From: Halobellus litoreus
Lineage (GTDB): Archaea > Halobacteriota > Halobacteria > Halobacteriales > Haloferacaceae
Length of the DNA stretch: 64,000 nucleotides
Direction: 5' to 3'
Assembly (NCBI RefSeq): GCF_024464595.1
Contig: NZ_JANHAW010000002.1
Coordinates: 62,001 to 126,000 of the forward strand
The translations under genes were made by a program, and so were the position numbers. Under the pieces are notes generated by a model, which did not search any database, was not told where the DNA came from, and worked only from the letters and a program-made list of their open reading frames with translations. How positions within the stretch are numbered: the first letter of the stretch is position 1; each line of letters starts with the position of its first letter. Positions 44,111 to 52,658 of the stretch are shown here, piece after piece.

Positions 44111-45379
44111 ATGCGAACTGTGGACGCTGCCGGGCTGGAGATCGGCGACGAGCACCCGCCGCGGATTATGGGGGTCCTGAACGTCTCGAAGGAATCGCCC
44201 TACGACCCGAGCGTCTTCGACGACCCGGGGGAGGCGGCCGCCTACGTCGACCGCGAACTCATCGACCAGGGCGCGGACATCGTCGACGTCGGCCTCGAAT
44301 CGGCCAACAAGCGCTTCGGGGTGCTCTCGGCCGACGCGGAACTCGAACGCCTCGACACGGCGGTCGAGACGCTACAGAGCGTCTCCGGAGACGCCGTCTT
44401 CTCGATCGAGACCCGCTACCACGAGGTCGCGGACGAAGCGCTCTCGCGGGGGTTCGATATGGTGAACGACATCTGCGGGTTCGCCGATCCCGAGATGCCG
44501 CGGGTCTGTGAGGACTACGACGTCGCGGTCGCGAAGATGGCTTCCCCGCCGGATCTCACGGCCCCCGGCGCGGTCGAGTCGGTCGACTGGGCGGCGCGGA
44601 GCGCCGCCGAACGGGAGCGTAGCCGCGGCTACGCGGACGACATCTACGACGCCCTCGCACTCAACGGCTTCACGGACAAGACGATCGTCGACCCGGCGTT
44701 CGGCGGCTGGTCCGAGGAGAAGACGCTCGAAGACGACAAAGAGACGTTCCGGCGGCTCCGGGAGTTCCGCGGGTTGGGCTATCCACTCCTCGTCTCGATC
44801 AACCGCAAGAACTTCCTCCGCGAGGTCACCGGCCGATCGACCGAGGAGGCGCTGCCGGTCTCGCTGGCGGCGACGTCGATGGCGGTCGAACGCGGCGCAC
44901 ACGTGATCCGGACGCACGACGTCGAGGAGACCCGAGACGCCGCCTACATCGGGCACGAGTTCGCTCGCTCCCGACTCAGCGGATCGAGCGGCGGCCGCGA
45001 CGCCGGCGACGTGTCCGTCGAGGAACTGGACGTGACGACGACGCGGGAGGCCGCGCGACACCTCGACCGGATCGGTTGCGACGACTCAGCGGCGGTCGCG
45101 GCGGACGCCGTCGTTCGCGTGATCGAACTCTCCGGACTCTCGGATCCGGCCGTCGGGGCGCTCTCGACCGCCGCGGTCGAGACCGGCGTGACCGTCGTCG
45201 CCGAGGGAGCGACCGAGAAACGCGTCGCCTCGGCCGACGGAGGCGAACCGTCCACCGGCCGACGCGTGCTCCTCTTCGGGACGCCCCGTGGGCTCTCGGG
45301 CCTCGAAGCCGCAGTCGGCGACGACGGCGGCGACGCACTGTCCGACGCGCTGGGCACGATCGCTGCGGCCGTCGAGTGA
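44111..45379 (+). CDS. folP: Dihydropteroate synthase with C-terminal extension
   Basis: FolP joins 6-hydroxymethyl-dihydropterin diphosphate to p-aminobenzoate. From ATG 44111 the protein has 422 residues. The TIM-barrel part (to about residue 285) shows RIMGVLNVSKESPYDPSVF, GADIVDVGLESANKRFG, MVNDICGFADPEMP, TIVDPAFGGWSEEKT and SINRKNFLREVTGRS. The last residues of the barrel are RTHDVEETRDAAYIGHEF. About 130 further residues (from 295) form an extra domain rich in Val/Ala/Asp with GTPRGLSGLEAAVGDDG that is not part of usual FolP. It lies upstream of mptE, the preceding pathway enzyme, on the same strand. Confidence 0.93.
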   Translation: MRTVDAAGLEIGDEHPPRIMGVLNVSKESPYDPSVFDDPGEAAAYVDRELIDQGADIVDVGLESANKRFGVLSADAELERLDTAVETLQSVSGDAVFSIETRYHEVADEALSRGFDMVNDICGFADPEMPRVCEDYDVAVAKMASPPDLTAPGAVESVDWAARSAAERERSRGYADDIYDALALNGFTDKTIVDPAFGGWSEEKTLEDDKETFRRLREFRGLGYPLLVSINRKNFLREVTGRSTEEALPVSLAATSMAVERGAHVIRTHDVEETRDAAYIGHEFARSRLSGSSGGRDAGDVSVEELDVTTTREAARHLDRIGCDDSAAVAADAVVRVIELSGLSDPAVGALSTAAVETGVTVVAEGATEKRVASADGGEPSTGRRVLLFGTPRGLSGLEAAVGDDGGDALSDALGTIAAAVE

Positions 45380-45741
45380 CTCCAGACTGAAGTCGTAGGG
45401 GCCCCGCCTCGGCGGCCTGTGAGAAGCGGCCGCGTTCACCTCCCGATTCCGACGCAAAGTGGCTTTCTTTGCTTCCGGTACTGGACGGATGCCTCGGTTT
45501 CGAGCGTCAGACACCGTGTACCCCCCTGTCAGACGCGATCGAACACGGGAAAGCTTATGACAGATCGATTGAAACCGGAAAAGTGGAAGCCGGGAGGGCA
45601 CGCGGGTAGGGGTACTTGGTGCCATTCCGGCTCACGCCGTAACGACCGAGAGCGACAGCTATAGAGCGCTTGCCACGCACTGCGTACCCGAAGGCACGCT
45701 CCCGGACGATGGCGCGAGTGAACACGGACACACGCTCTCCT
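45380..45741. other. Gap between folP and mptE; possible micro-ORF or RNA
   Basis: The 362 bases between two genes of one pathway hold no clear gene. An AAGCTTATG stretch at about 45551 opens a 35-codon frame MTDRLKPEKWKPGGHAGRGT to about 45664, with WCHSG near its end; it may be a micro-protein. Small hairpins (GCAAAG/CTTTGC near 45460; GGCAC/GTGCC near 45598-45625) are present but weak. A G-rich part around 45590 is untypical of intergenic DNA here. Confidence 0.4.
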
Positions 45742-46437
45742 ATGAACTTCGAACGCTGGAATCCGATCTACGAATCGATCCTCGGAGACTTCGGCTATCC
45801 GAGAGACGGTGACGAGCGCGCTCGCGACGTCATCAGCGAATATGCGGAGCCGTTCGACTTCGAGCGCCTCGACTGCGCGGGCGACGCCGTCGCCGTCGTC
45901 GGCGCCGCGCCGTCGCTCTCGGCGGCGGTCGACCGCGTCGCCGACGCCGACCGGGTGTTCGCCGCGTCGACGGCTGCGGACGTCGTTCGAGACGCCGGTT
46001 ACGAAGTCGATCTGCTGGTGACGGACCTCGACAAGAACCCCGAGACGGCGCTGGAACTGACCCGCGAGGGCGTTCCCGTCGCGGCGCACGCCCACGGCGA
46101 CAACGTGCCGCTGGTCCGAGAGTGGGTCCCGCGGTTCGAGGCGACGCATATGATCGCGACGACGCAGGCCGAACCCGTCGACGCCGTCTACAACTTCGGC
46201 GGCTTCACCGACGGCGACAGGGCGGCGTTCCTGGCCGACGCGCTCTCGGCGGCGGAACTCCGGTTCGTGGGGTGGGACTTCGACGATCCGACCGTCGACG
46301 CGGCGAAGGCGAAGAAACTCCGGTGGGCCGAGCGACTGCTCCACTACCTCGAACGACGTCGCGGCGAGCGGTTCTCGGTCCTCGACGGCCGACGCGACGG
46401 CATCGATCCGATTCCGCTCGATCGCCCCGAGAGCTGA
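45742..46437 (+). CDS. mptE: 6-hydroxymethyl-7,8-dihydropterin pyrophosphokinase MptE
   Basis: MptE is the archaeal enzyme that transfers diphosphate from ATP to 6-hydroxymethyl-7,8-dihydropterin, giving FolP its substrate. The 231-residue protein from ATG 45742 (MNFERWNPIYESILGDFGYP) shows VAVVGAAPSLSAAVDRVADAD (the DUF115 nucleotide loop), VFAASTAADVVRDAGYEVDL with LLVTDLDKNP, and HAHGDNVPLVREW with QAEPVDAVYNFGGFTDGDRA, which match the family's motifs. Length and motifs are typical. It follows folP by about 360 bases on the same strand. Confidence 0.95.
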   Translation: MNFERWNPIYESILGDFGYPRDGDERARDVISEYAEPFDFERLDCAGDAVAVVGAAPSLSAAVDRVADADRVFAASTAADVVRDAGYEVDLLVTDLDKNPETALELTREGVPVAAHAHGDNVPLVREWVPRFEATHMIATTQAEPVDAVYNFGGFTDGDRAAFLADALSAAELRFVGWDFDDPTVDAAKAKKLRWAERLLHYLERRRGERFSVLDGRRDGIDPIPLDRPES

Positions 46438-46494
46438 ACCCGTCCGCACTCGCGCCGCCGACACGTTGACGGCGGGGGCGTTCTTCCGACCGAT

Positions 46495-47961
46495 ATGGAG
46501 ATTCACTGGCATCGGCGGGACCTCAGACCGACTGACAACCGGGCGCTCGCGGTCGCGTCGGGGGCGGTGGACGCGGACGACGCCGGGTCCGCCGAAGACG
46601 AGCACGACGCCGATTCGGACTCCACCGCGACGTCGGGACCTGTCGTCCCGGTGTTCGTCTTCGACGACGACGTCCTCGAACACGCCGGCGACGCCCGCGT
46701 TCGGTACCTCCTCGACGCGCTCGCGGAACTGCGCGCGTCGTACCGCGAGCGCGGATCGGACCTAGTCGTCGCCCGCGGCGGCCCGGCGTCAGTCCTCCCG
46801 GATCTCGCGGCCGAGTACGACGCGGACCGCGTCGTCTGGAACAAGGACTACTCGGGACTTGCGCGCGAGCGCGACGCCGAGGTGCGCCGCGCGCTCAACG
46901 CCGTCGACGTCGATCGGGCCTCGTTTCACGACGCCATCTTCCACGAACCGGGATCGATCACGACGAACGAGGGCGAGCACTACTCCGTCTACACCTACTT
47001 CTGGAAGAAGTGGCGCGACCGAGAGAAGCCCGACCCGATCCCGGCACCCGATCCCGACGCGCTCGCGGCCGTCGACGGCGACGACCTCCCGACGATCGCG
47101 GAACTGGGGTTCGAAGAGCCGCAGGCCGATGTCCAGGCAGCGGGGACCGAACCCGCCCGCGAGCGACTCACCGAGTTCTGTGCGGACGGCATCTATCGCT
47201 ACGCCGAGGATCGGGACTACCCGACCCGCGACGGCGTCTCCCGCCTCTCGACGGACCTGAAGTTCGGCACGATCGGGATCCGCGAGGTGTACGCCGCGAC
47301 CGCCGAGGCGCGGGAGCACGCCGCCGCCGACGCGGTCGAGTCGGTCGAGGAGTTCCAGTCGCAACTCGCCTGGCGGGAGTTCTACACGCACGTGCTGTTC
47401 TTCAATCCCGAAGTCGTCTCCGAGAACTTCCGCGAGTACGAGCACGAGATCGAGTGGCGGAACGATCCCGAAGAGTTGCGGGCGTGGAAGGACGGCGAGA
47501 CCGGCTACCCGATCGTCGACGCGGGAATGCGGCAGCTGAAGGCAGAGGCGTATATGCACAACCGCGTCCGGATGATCGTCGCGTCTTTCCTCACTAAGGA
47601 CCTGCAGATCGACTGGCGGGAGGGCTACGACCACTTCAGGGAGTTCCTGGCCGATCACGACACCGCAAACGACAACGGCGGCTGGCAGTGGGCGGCCTCG
47701 ACGGGGACGGACGCCCAGCCGTACTTCCGGATCTTCAATCCGATGACGCAGGGCGAGCGCTACGACCCAGACGCGGAGTACATCAAAGAGTACGTCCCCG
47801 AACTTCGCGACGTCGATCCCGACCTGATCCACGAGTGGCACGAGCTGTCGCCGACCCAGCGTGCGCGAACGGCCGGGGAGTACCCCGAACCGATCGTCGA
47901 CCACGGCGAGCGGCGGGAAGCGGCGCTCGCGATGTTCGAGGCCGCCCGCGGCGACGAGTGA
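46495..47961 (+). CDS. phr: Deoxyribodipyrimidine photolyase (class I type)
   Basis: Light-dependent enzyme that splits cyclobutane pyrimidine dimers with FADH-. The 488-residue protein starts HWHRRDLRPTDNRAL, with an acidic insert of about 25 residues (DADDAGSAEDEHDADSD) that is probably a halophile adaptation. The antenna domain ends before LSTDLKFGTIGIREVY. The FAD-binding C-terminal domain has LAWREFYTHVLFFNPEV, IVDAGMRQLKAEAYMHNR, SFLTKDLQIDW and NGGWQWAASTGTDAQPYFR. These mark a class I CPD photolyase rather than a plant-like cryptochrome. It stands alone. Confidence 0.95.
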   Translation: MEIHWHRRDLRPTDNRALAVASGAVDADDAGSAEDEHDADSDSTATSGPVVPVFVFDDDVLEHAGDARVRYLLDALAELRASYRERGSDLVVARGGPASVLPDLAAEYDADRVVWNKDYSGLARERDAEVRRALNAVDVDRASFHDAIFHEPGSITTNEGEHYSVYTYFWKKWRDREKPDPIPAPDPDALAAVDGDDLPTIAELGFEEPQADVQAAGTEPARERLTEFCADGIYRYAEDRDYPTRDGVSRLSTDLKFGTIGIREVYAATAEAREHAAADAVESVEEFQSQLAWREFYTHVLFFNPEVVSENFREYEHEIEWRNDPEELRAWKDGETGYPIVDAGMRQLKAEAYMHNRVRMIVASFLTKDLQIDWREGYDHFREFLADHDTANDNGGWQWAASTGTDAQPYFRIFNPMTQGERYDPDAEYIKEYVPELRDVDPDLIHEWHELSPTQRARTAGEYPEPIVDHGERREAALAMFEAARGDE

Positions 47962-48099
47962 GGGGATTCGAGCGGAGTAAAACTGTCCCGCGTTCCACGT
48001 ACCCGTTTACGGTTACGCGCCCGGCCGAACGTACCGTGTTACCACACCTCTCTTAACGTTTAACAGGAATCCGTCCGTGTAATGGAACGGAGGCCAAAT

Positions 48100-48699
48100 A
48101 TGAGCTACGAACTCGATCCCCTTCCGTACGACTACGACGCCCTCGAACCGCACATCTCCGAGCAGGTCCTGACGTGGCATCACGACACGCACCACCAGGG
48201 CTACGTGAACGGCTGGAATTCGGCCGAGGAGACGCTCGAAGCGAACCGCGACGCGGGCGACTTTTCCTCTTCGGCCGGAGCGATCCGGAACGTGACCCAC
48301 AACGGCAGCGGTCACATCCTCCACGACCTCTTCTGGAACTCGATGTCGCCGGAGGGCGGCGACGAGCCGAGCGGTGCGCTCGCCGACCGAATCGAGGAGG
48401 ACTTCGGCTCCTACGAGGCCTGGAAGGGCGAGTTCGAGGCCGCAGCGTCCAACGCCAGCGGCTGGGCGCTCCTCGTCTACGACTCGTTCTCGAACCAGCT
48501 GCGCAACGTGGTCGTCGACAAGCACGACCAGGGCGCACTCTGGGGCAGCCATCCGGTGCTCGCGCTGGACGTCTGGGAGCACTCCTACTACCACGACTAC
48601 GGTCCGGCCCGCGGCGACTTCGTCGAGAACTTCTTCGAGGTCGTCGACTGGGAGGAGCCCAGCGCCCGCTACGAGCAGGCCGTCGAACTCTTCGAGTAA
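48100..48699 (+). CDS. sod: Superoxide dismutase (Mn/Fe type)
   Basis: The enzyme converts superoxide to oxygen and hydrogen peroxide in the cytoplasm. From ATG 48100 (MSYELDPLPYDYDALEPH) the chain has 199 residues, the usual length. The metal-binding pattern is present: HISEQVLTWHHDTHHQGYV and later ALDVWEHSYYHDYGPARGDF, with GSGHILHDLFWNSMSPEGGDEP in between. The Gly and Trp positions around the metal match Mn-type haloarchaeal enzymes. An extension to 48082 is possible but the family start is at MSYELD. TTAACGTTTAACAG upstream may hold a TATA box. Confidence 0.95.
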   Translation: MSYELDPLPYDYDALEPHISEQVLTWHHDTHHQGYVNGWNSAEETLEANRDAGDFSSSAGAIRNVTHNGSGHILHDLFWNSMSPEGGDEPSGALADRIEEDFGSYEAWKGEFEAAASNASGWALLVYDSFSNQLRNVVVDKHDQGALWGSHPVLALDVWEHSYYHDYGPARGDFVENFFEVVDWEEPSARYEQAVELFE

Positions 48700-48735
48700 G
48701 CGACGCTCGGCGACGAAGCGCGTCGTACACCCCGA

Positions 48736-48745
48736 TATTTTTTAG
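48736..48745 (+). terminator. T-rich run after sod
   Basis: TATTTTTTAG follows the sod stop by about 40 bases. Archaeal transcripts often end in such T-runs without a hairpin. Confidence 0.35.
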
Positions 48746-48827
48746 CGTCCCGCACTGTCCAGCCGTTGCTGAAATCTGAATCTGAGCCTTGCGTAGTCTT
48801 TTGATTCCGGGCGAACAGCAAACGGGT

Positions 48828-49613
48828 ATGGCCCTCCAACTCGGCCGATCGTTCATCGACGGTATCAGACGGGTGCTCTCCCGAACCGGCGGCGTGCTGT
48901 TCGCCGCGCTGTTGGCCTTGCAGATTCTCCTCCAGACCTCGGTCAACACGGCCGTCATCGGGTTTCTCCCACCCGAAGCGGCGGCGCAGACCCAGGAGAC
49001 GCTGGGACTGACGCTTCCGATCTCGGGGACCGTTGCGACCGCCCTCTTCCTCCTCGTTGCGATCCTCAGCGCCACGTATTTCGTCGTGCTTGCCCGGGGG
49101 ATCACGCGACCGATGTCCGAACTCGCGACGTTCCCGCGGGAACTGTACACGCGTCGGATCGGGCGGGCGACCCTCTCGGTGATCGGCGGCGGCATCGTGG
49201 TCAGCATCGCGGTGACTATCGGTCTGGTGTTCCTCTTCCTCCCGGGAATCTACCTCGGAGCGTGCCTCCTGTTCTTCTTCTTCGAGGTCGCGATCGAGGA
49301 CGAACGCGCCATCGGCGCGATCAAGCGCAGTTGGAATCGAACGAAGGGGAACCGGCTGAAACTCGCGGTCATCGTCCTGCTCAGCGGCGTCATCGGCGGT
49401 ATCGTCGGCGTGCTGGCGACGGTGTTCGACCTCGCCGGGGCACCGGTCGTCGGCGACCTGGTGACGAACACTGTCAGCACCCTCCTGTTCGTCGCGCTCT
49501 ACGGCATTATCGCGGACGCGTACGTGCAGATCCGAGGAGACGACCCCAGCGGCCCCGGCGGTTCGGGAGCCCGCAGTCCGGTCGATAGCGGCGCCCGAGC
49601 CGACCATCGGTAG
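48828..49613 (+). CDS. Integral membrane protein, glycerophosphoryl-diester-phosphodiesterase-membrane-domain-like
   Basis: The 261-residue protein from ATG 48828 (MALQLGRSFIDGIRRVLSR) has six hydrophobic segments. The last half carries VSIAVTIGLVFLFLPGIYLG, CLLFFFFEVAIEDERAIGAI and KRSWNRTKGNRLKLAVIVLL, a pattern (long helix, conserved ED..AI, K/RSW) typical of an uncharacterised membrane-domain family widespread in haloarchaea and bacteria. No catalytic residues are seen. A Gly/Pro/Ser-rich tail ends the chain. It is alone in its transcript, followed by cspA. Confidence 0.75.
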   Translation: MALQLGRSFIDGIRRVLSRTGGVLFAALLALQILLQTSVNTAVIGFLPPEAAAQTQETLGLTLPISGTVATALFLLVAILSATYFVVLARGITRPMSELATFPRELYTRRIGRATLSVIGGGIVVSIAVTIGLVFLFLPGIYLGACLLFFFFEVAIEDERAIGAIKRSWNRTKGNRLKLAVIVLLSGVIGGIVGVLATVFDLAGAPVVGDLVTNTVSTLLFVALYGIIADAYVQIRGDDPSGPGGSGARSPVDSGARADHR

Positions 49614-49723
49614 CGATTCTGCAGGCTCGGAGCCGCGCGAAACCGGGGCGCAGATCGAATGACAGTCGTGGTACCGCGACCCGCGCAAGTCTTATCCCCG
49701 AACGCGGTTTACGTTTGTTTGCA

Positions 49724-49918
49724 ATGGCAAACGGTAAGGTTGACTTCTTCAACGACACTGGCGGCTACGGTTTCATTTCGACGGACGACTCTGACGACGA
49801 CGTGTTCTTCCACATGGAGGACGTTGGCGGTCCGGACCTCGAAGAGGGGCAGGACGTCGACTTCGAGATCGAATCGTCCCCCAAGGGACCGCGCGCGACG
49901 AACCTCGTTCGCAACTAA
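49724..49918 (+). CDS. cspA: Cold-shock domain protein
   Basis: A single cold-shock OB-fold of 64 residues. MANGKVDFFNDTGGYGFIST holds RNP-1 (GGYGFI) and VFFHMEDVGGPDLEEGQDVD holds RNP-2 (VFFHM); the C-terminus is KGPRATNLVRN. Such proteins bind single-stranded RNA or DNA and act as RNA chaperones. The reading frame opens at 49715 with MFA before MANGK, but the family start is at MANGK, so 49724 is used. An AT-rich promoter stretch with TTTACG precedes it at about 49700. Confidence 0.96.
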   Translation: MANGKVDFFNDTGGYGFISTDDSDDDVFFHMEDVGGPDLEEGQDVDFEIESSPKGPRATNLVRN

Positions 49919-50092
49919 TACCGACTTCGGTCGCCTCACGGCGACGGTAGACGGAACACAATTTTCCCGAGTTCACTCGGGTGATTTCGACGCCGACGAA
50001 CCCTCGGTCCGCAACTCGGAGTGAGTTCTCGACCGGCTGTCTCGGGGAGAGAGTCCGAAACGCTCAGTTGTACGGCCGACGTTCGACCGCCT

Positions 50093-50620
50093 GTGACTGC
50101 CGAGCGCGACACGGACGAGCGCGGCGACGACCCCCGCGACCGAGACGTACGAGAGCGGGAGCCCCGAACCGGCGTGTTCGTCGTCTCGACGGACGCCGAA
50201 CGCCGGGCTGCGTTCTCGATCCGCCGGGAGGTCTTCGTCGACGAACAGGGCGTCGACGAGGGTATCGAGTGGGACGAGCACGACGAACCCGGGGCGGACG
50301 CGACCCACTTCGTTGCCTACGACGACGGCGACGTCGTCGGCGCGGCGCGGTTCCGAGCCGTCGACGCAGACGCCGACGAATCGGCGACGGGCAAGGTCGA
50401 ACGCGTCGTCGTCGCCGCCGACAGACGCGGCGAGGGTTGGGGCCGTCGCGTGATGGACACCGTTGAGTCACACGCTCGCGAGGCTGGGTTCGATCGACTC
50501 GAACTCCACGCGCAGACGCCCGTGCAGGAATTCTACGAAACGCTCGGATACGAGGCCTACGGCGACGAATTCGAAGAGGCGGGAATCCCGCACGTCGAGA
50601 TGGCGAAAGCGCTGTCGTAG
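50093..50620 (+). CDS. GNAT acetyltransferase, ElaA-like
   Basis: From GTG 50093 the product has 175 residues. It has the ElaA/GNAT pattern AFSIRREVFVDEQGVDEGIE near the N-terminus, HFVAYDDGDVVGAARFRAVD, the acetyl-CoA loop KVERVVVAADRRGEGWGRRV and the C-terminal FDRLELHAQTPVQEFYETLG. It should acetylate a small amine or protein N-terminus; the substrate is unknown. The first 25 residues are a disordered Arg/Asp stretch and the true start may be later. It is followed by RNA-like element B. Confidence 0.82.
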   Translation: MTAERDTDERGDDPRDRDVREREPRTGVFVVSTDAERRAAFSIRREVFVDEQGVDEGIEWDEHDEPGADATHFVAYDDGDVVGAARFRAVDADADESATGKVERVVVAADRRGEGWGRRVMDTVESHAREAGFDRLELHAQTPVQEFYETLGYEAYGDEFEEAGIPHVEMAKALS

Positions 50621-50661
50621 CGCCTGCGGTTCCGCGAACCGCAAATCGAGAACGGCGAACG

Positions 50662-50669
50662 TTTATCAG
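50662..50669 (+). promoter_or_regulatory. TATA box of RNA-like element B
   Basis: TTTATCAG lies exactly 30 bases before the GTG of element B, the same distance as in element A. Confidence 0.6.
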
Positions 50670-50691
50670 CGATCCCGGGACCAGCACCCCC

Positions 50692-50838
50692 GTGATCTGA
50701 ACGCCACCCCGCGTCGGGTCGCGGTTGCTCGGCACGTCGGCGCGGGACAGAGCCGACGCTCCCGCCGTTGCTGCCGTCCTCAGCGCCGGCGATGCCGTCG
50801 ACCTGCGGGTGCCGACTGTTCGCCACGGCAACGCGACC
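50692..50838 (+). ncRNA. Candidate structured RNA, element B
   Basis: This intergenic stretch opens GTGATCTGAACG (50692-50703), carries the central block matching element A (50711-50746) and ends CTGTTCGCCAC (50816-50826). TCGGCAC (50729-50735) can pair with GTGCCGA (50809-50815), and GTCGGCGC (50736-50743) with GCGCCGGC (50783-50790, one G-U pair). In the equivalent helix of element A one base pair is A-U instead of G-C, a compensatory change. A 5' hairpin GTGATC (50692-50697)/GGTCGC (50717-50722) is also possible with two G-U pairs. It lies between a GNAT gene and the convergent elp3 stop. Confidence 0.6.
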
Positions 50839-50844
50839 CGGAAG

Positions 50845-52554
50845 TCACGACAGCGGCTTGGAGACGTACGGCCCGTCCTGGTGGTAGCCGAGCTTCTCCC
50901 GGTAGTACTCCCGCGCGCCGATGCCGGAGATGATCGCGAGTTTCCCGTAGCCGGCATCGGCGGCGAGTTCCTCCGCCCGGCGGATCAAGCGTCGCCCGTA
51001 GCCCCTGTGCTGCCACTCGCCCTCGCCGCTGCCGATGCCGGCCTCGCTCCCGTAGACGTGGAGTTCCCGGACGATAGCCGCGTCCGTCAGTTCTCGACGG
51101 ACCGGGTCGTTCGGGAATCGGAGCCGACAGAACCCGACGAGCAGATCCTCGACGGGGTCCTCGAACGCGAGGAAGTGCTCGGTCCCGCCGGCGACGTCGT
51201 AGGTCGTCACGTTCAACTCGACTCGCTCGGGGTCGGGGTCGGCCTCGTTCATCCCGGCCTCGCGGGCACGGATGTCTCGGAGGTCGATCCCCTTCTCTTC
51301 GGCCCGCTGCGCGGCGAGCTGCCGGAGGTTCGACTTCCAGACGCCGGCGTCGATGAAGTCCGCGGGGATGTCGCGTTGGACGCGCTGCAGTCGCGTGTAC
51401 TCTGGGATCATCCCCATCACCTCGCTCACGATCTCGGCGGCCTCCTCGTTGCCCAGCGGCTCGAACTCGTCGCGCCGCCACTGATCGTAGACACGCGTCC
51501 CGCGAACGACGAGCGTCGGGTAGATCTTGAGGTAGTCCGGGCGGTACTCCTCGCGCTCGAACAGTTGCCGGAAGTCCTCGAGGATCATCTCCTTCGTCAT
51601 CCCCGGTTGTCCCGGCATCATATGGAAGCCCACTTTGAAGCCGGAATCGCGGAGCCTGCGGTTCGCGTCGATCGACGCCTGCACGCCGTGACCGCGGTGC
51701 ATCTCGCGATTGATCCGCTCGTAGGTCGTCTGAACGCCGACCTCCACTTTGGTCGCGCCCAGATCCAGCATCCGGTCGATCTGCTCGGGATCGCACCAGT
51801 CGGGCTTCGTCTCGAACGTCGTGCCGATGTTCCGGATGTCGGCCGTCTCGTTCTCGGTGATCACGTCTTCGACGTAGCGGAACTCGACGTCCTCGGGGTC
51901 CGGCTTGAACGACTGATCCTCCGCTGGCGAGGGCTCGGAGTCGAGGTCGTAGTCGTTCAACGCCTCCAGGGCGCGCTTGACGAACCACTCCTGGTAGTCG
52001 TGGCTGCGCGCGGTCATCGTCCCGCCCATCAGGATGAGTTCGACTTTGTCGACGGGGTGCCCGATGTGTCGCAGCTGTTCGAGGCGGAGCGTCACCTGTC
52101 CGTAGGGGTCGTACTCGTTCTGCTCGCCGCGCGCTGCGGCCGGTTCGTGGCCCGTGTAGGACTGCGCGGAGTCGAACTCCGAGGCCGGACCGCCCGGACA
52201 GTAGAGGCACTTCCCGTGCGGACACATCTGCGGCGAGGTCATAATCGCCACCGGGGAGACGCCCGAAGCGGTTCGGACGGGCTTGCGCTGGACGACCTCC
52301 TTGACCTCCTCGCGTCGACCCTGCGGCGCGTGCTGGAGGATCTCCGCGTTCTTCGGGACCTTCGGCGAGGAATGCGTCGAGCAGGCGTCGAGCTTCGCGG
52401 ACTCCAGATCGTCGCGTCCGACGTCGCCGTCCAGGATCCGCTGAACGAGGTCCTCGCAGGTGCGTCGGAACGCCTCGGTCTCCGTCGGGTCTGATTCCCC
52501 CTCTGACCCGGGCTCGGGATCGGCGTCGGCGCTCACCGGCGAAGCACCTCCCAC
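50845..52554 (-). CDS. elp3: tRNA uridine-34 acetyltransferase Elp3
   Basis: Archaeal Elp3 makes the carboxymethyl-type modification of wobble uridine 34 in tRNA using acetyl-CoA and SAM. The 569-residue protein has an N-terminal helical and tRNA-binding part, the radical-SAM region with CPHGKCLYCPGGPASEFDSA holding the cluster cysteines (CX4CX2C), GGTMTARSHDYQEWF and MPGQPGMTKEMILEDF, and a C-terminal GNAT domain with YGRRLIRRAEELAADAGYGK and REYYREKLGYHQDGPYVSK. Length fits archaeal Elp3. The start at 52554 may be about 18 bases later (GTG). Element B lies in its downstream gap. Confidence 0.96.
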   Translation of the reverse strand: MGGASPVSADADPEPGSEGESDPTETEAFRRTCEDLVQRILDGDVGRDDLESAKLDACSTHSSPKVPKNAEILQHAPQGRREEVKEVVQRKPVRTASGVSPVAIMTSPQMCPHGKCLYCPGGPASEFDSAQSYTGHEPAAARGEQNEYDPYGQVTLRLEQLRHIGHPVDKVELILMGGTMTARSHDYQEWFVKRALEALNDYDLDSEPSPAEDQSFKPDPEDVEFRYVEDVITENETADIRNIGTTFETKPDWCDPEQIDRMLDLGATKVEVGVQTTYERINREMHRGHGVQASIDANRRLRDSGFKVGFHMMPGQPGMTKEMILEDFRQLFEREEYRPDYLKIYPTLVVRGTRVYDQWRRDEFEPLGNEEAAEIVSEVMGMIPEYTRLQRVQRDIPADFIDAGVWKSNLRQLAAQRAEEKGIDLRDIRAREAGMNEADPDPERVELNVTTYDVAGGTEHFLAFEDPVEDLLVGFCRLRFPNDPVRRELTDAAIVRELHVYGSEAGIGSGEGEWQHRGYGRRLIRRAEELAADAGYGKLAIISGIGAREYYREKLGYHQDGPYVSKPLS

Positions 52555-52658
52555 AGTCGCGGCGAAGAGCGGTTCATTACCAATTTCTCGTCCCGTTTCG
52601 GGGTTAAGCGTGTCGCTCCGCAGGATCGTGAACGCGTCGAACGACGGCGTGGCCGAGT

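Noticed and set aside
50725-52494. 589-codon plus frame over elp3
   Set aside because: Antisense to Elp3 with intact radical-SAM motifs.
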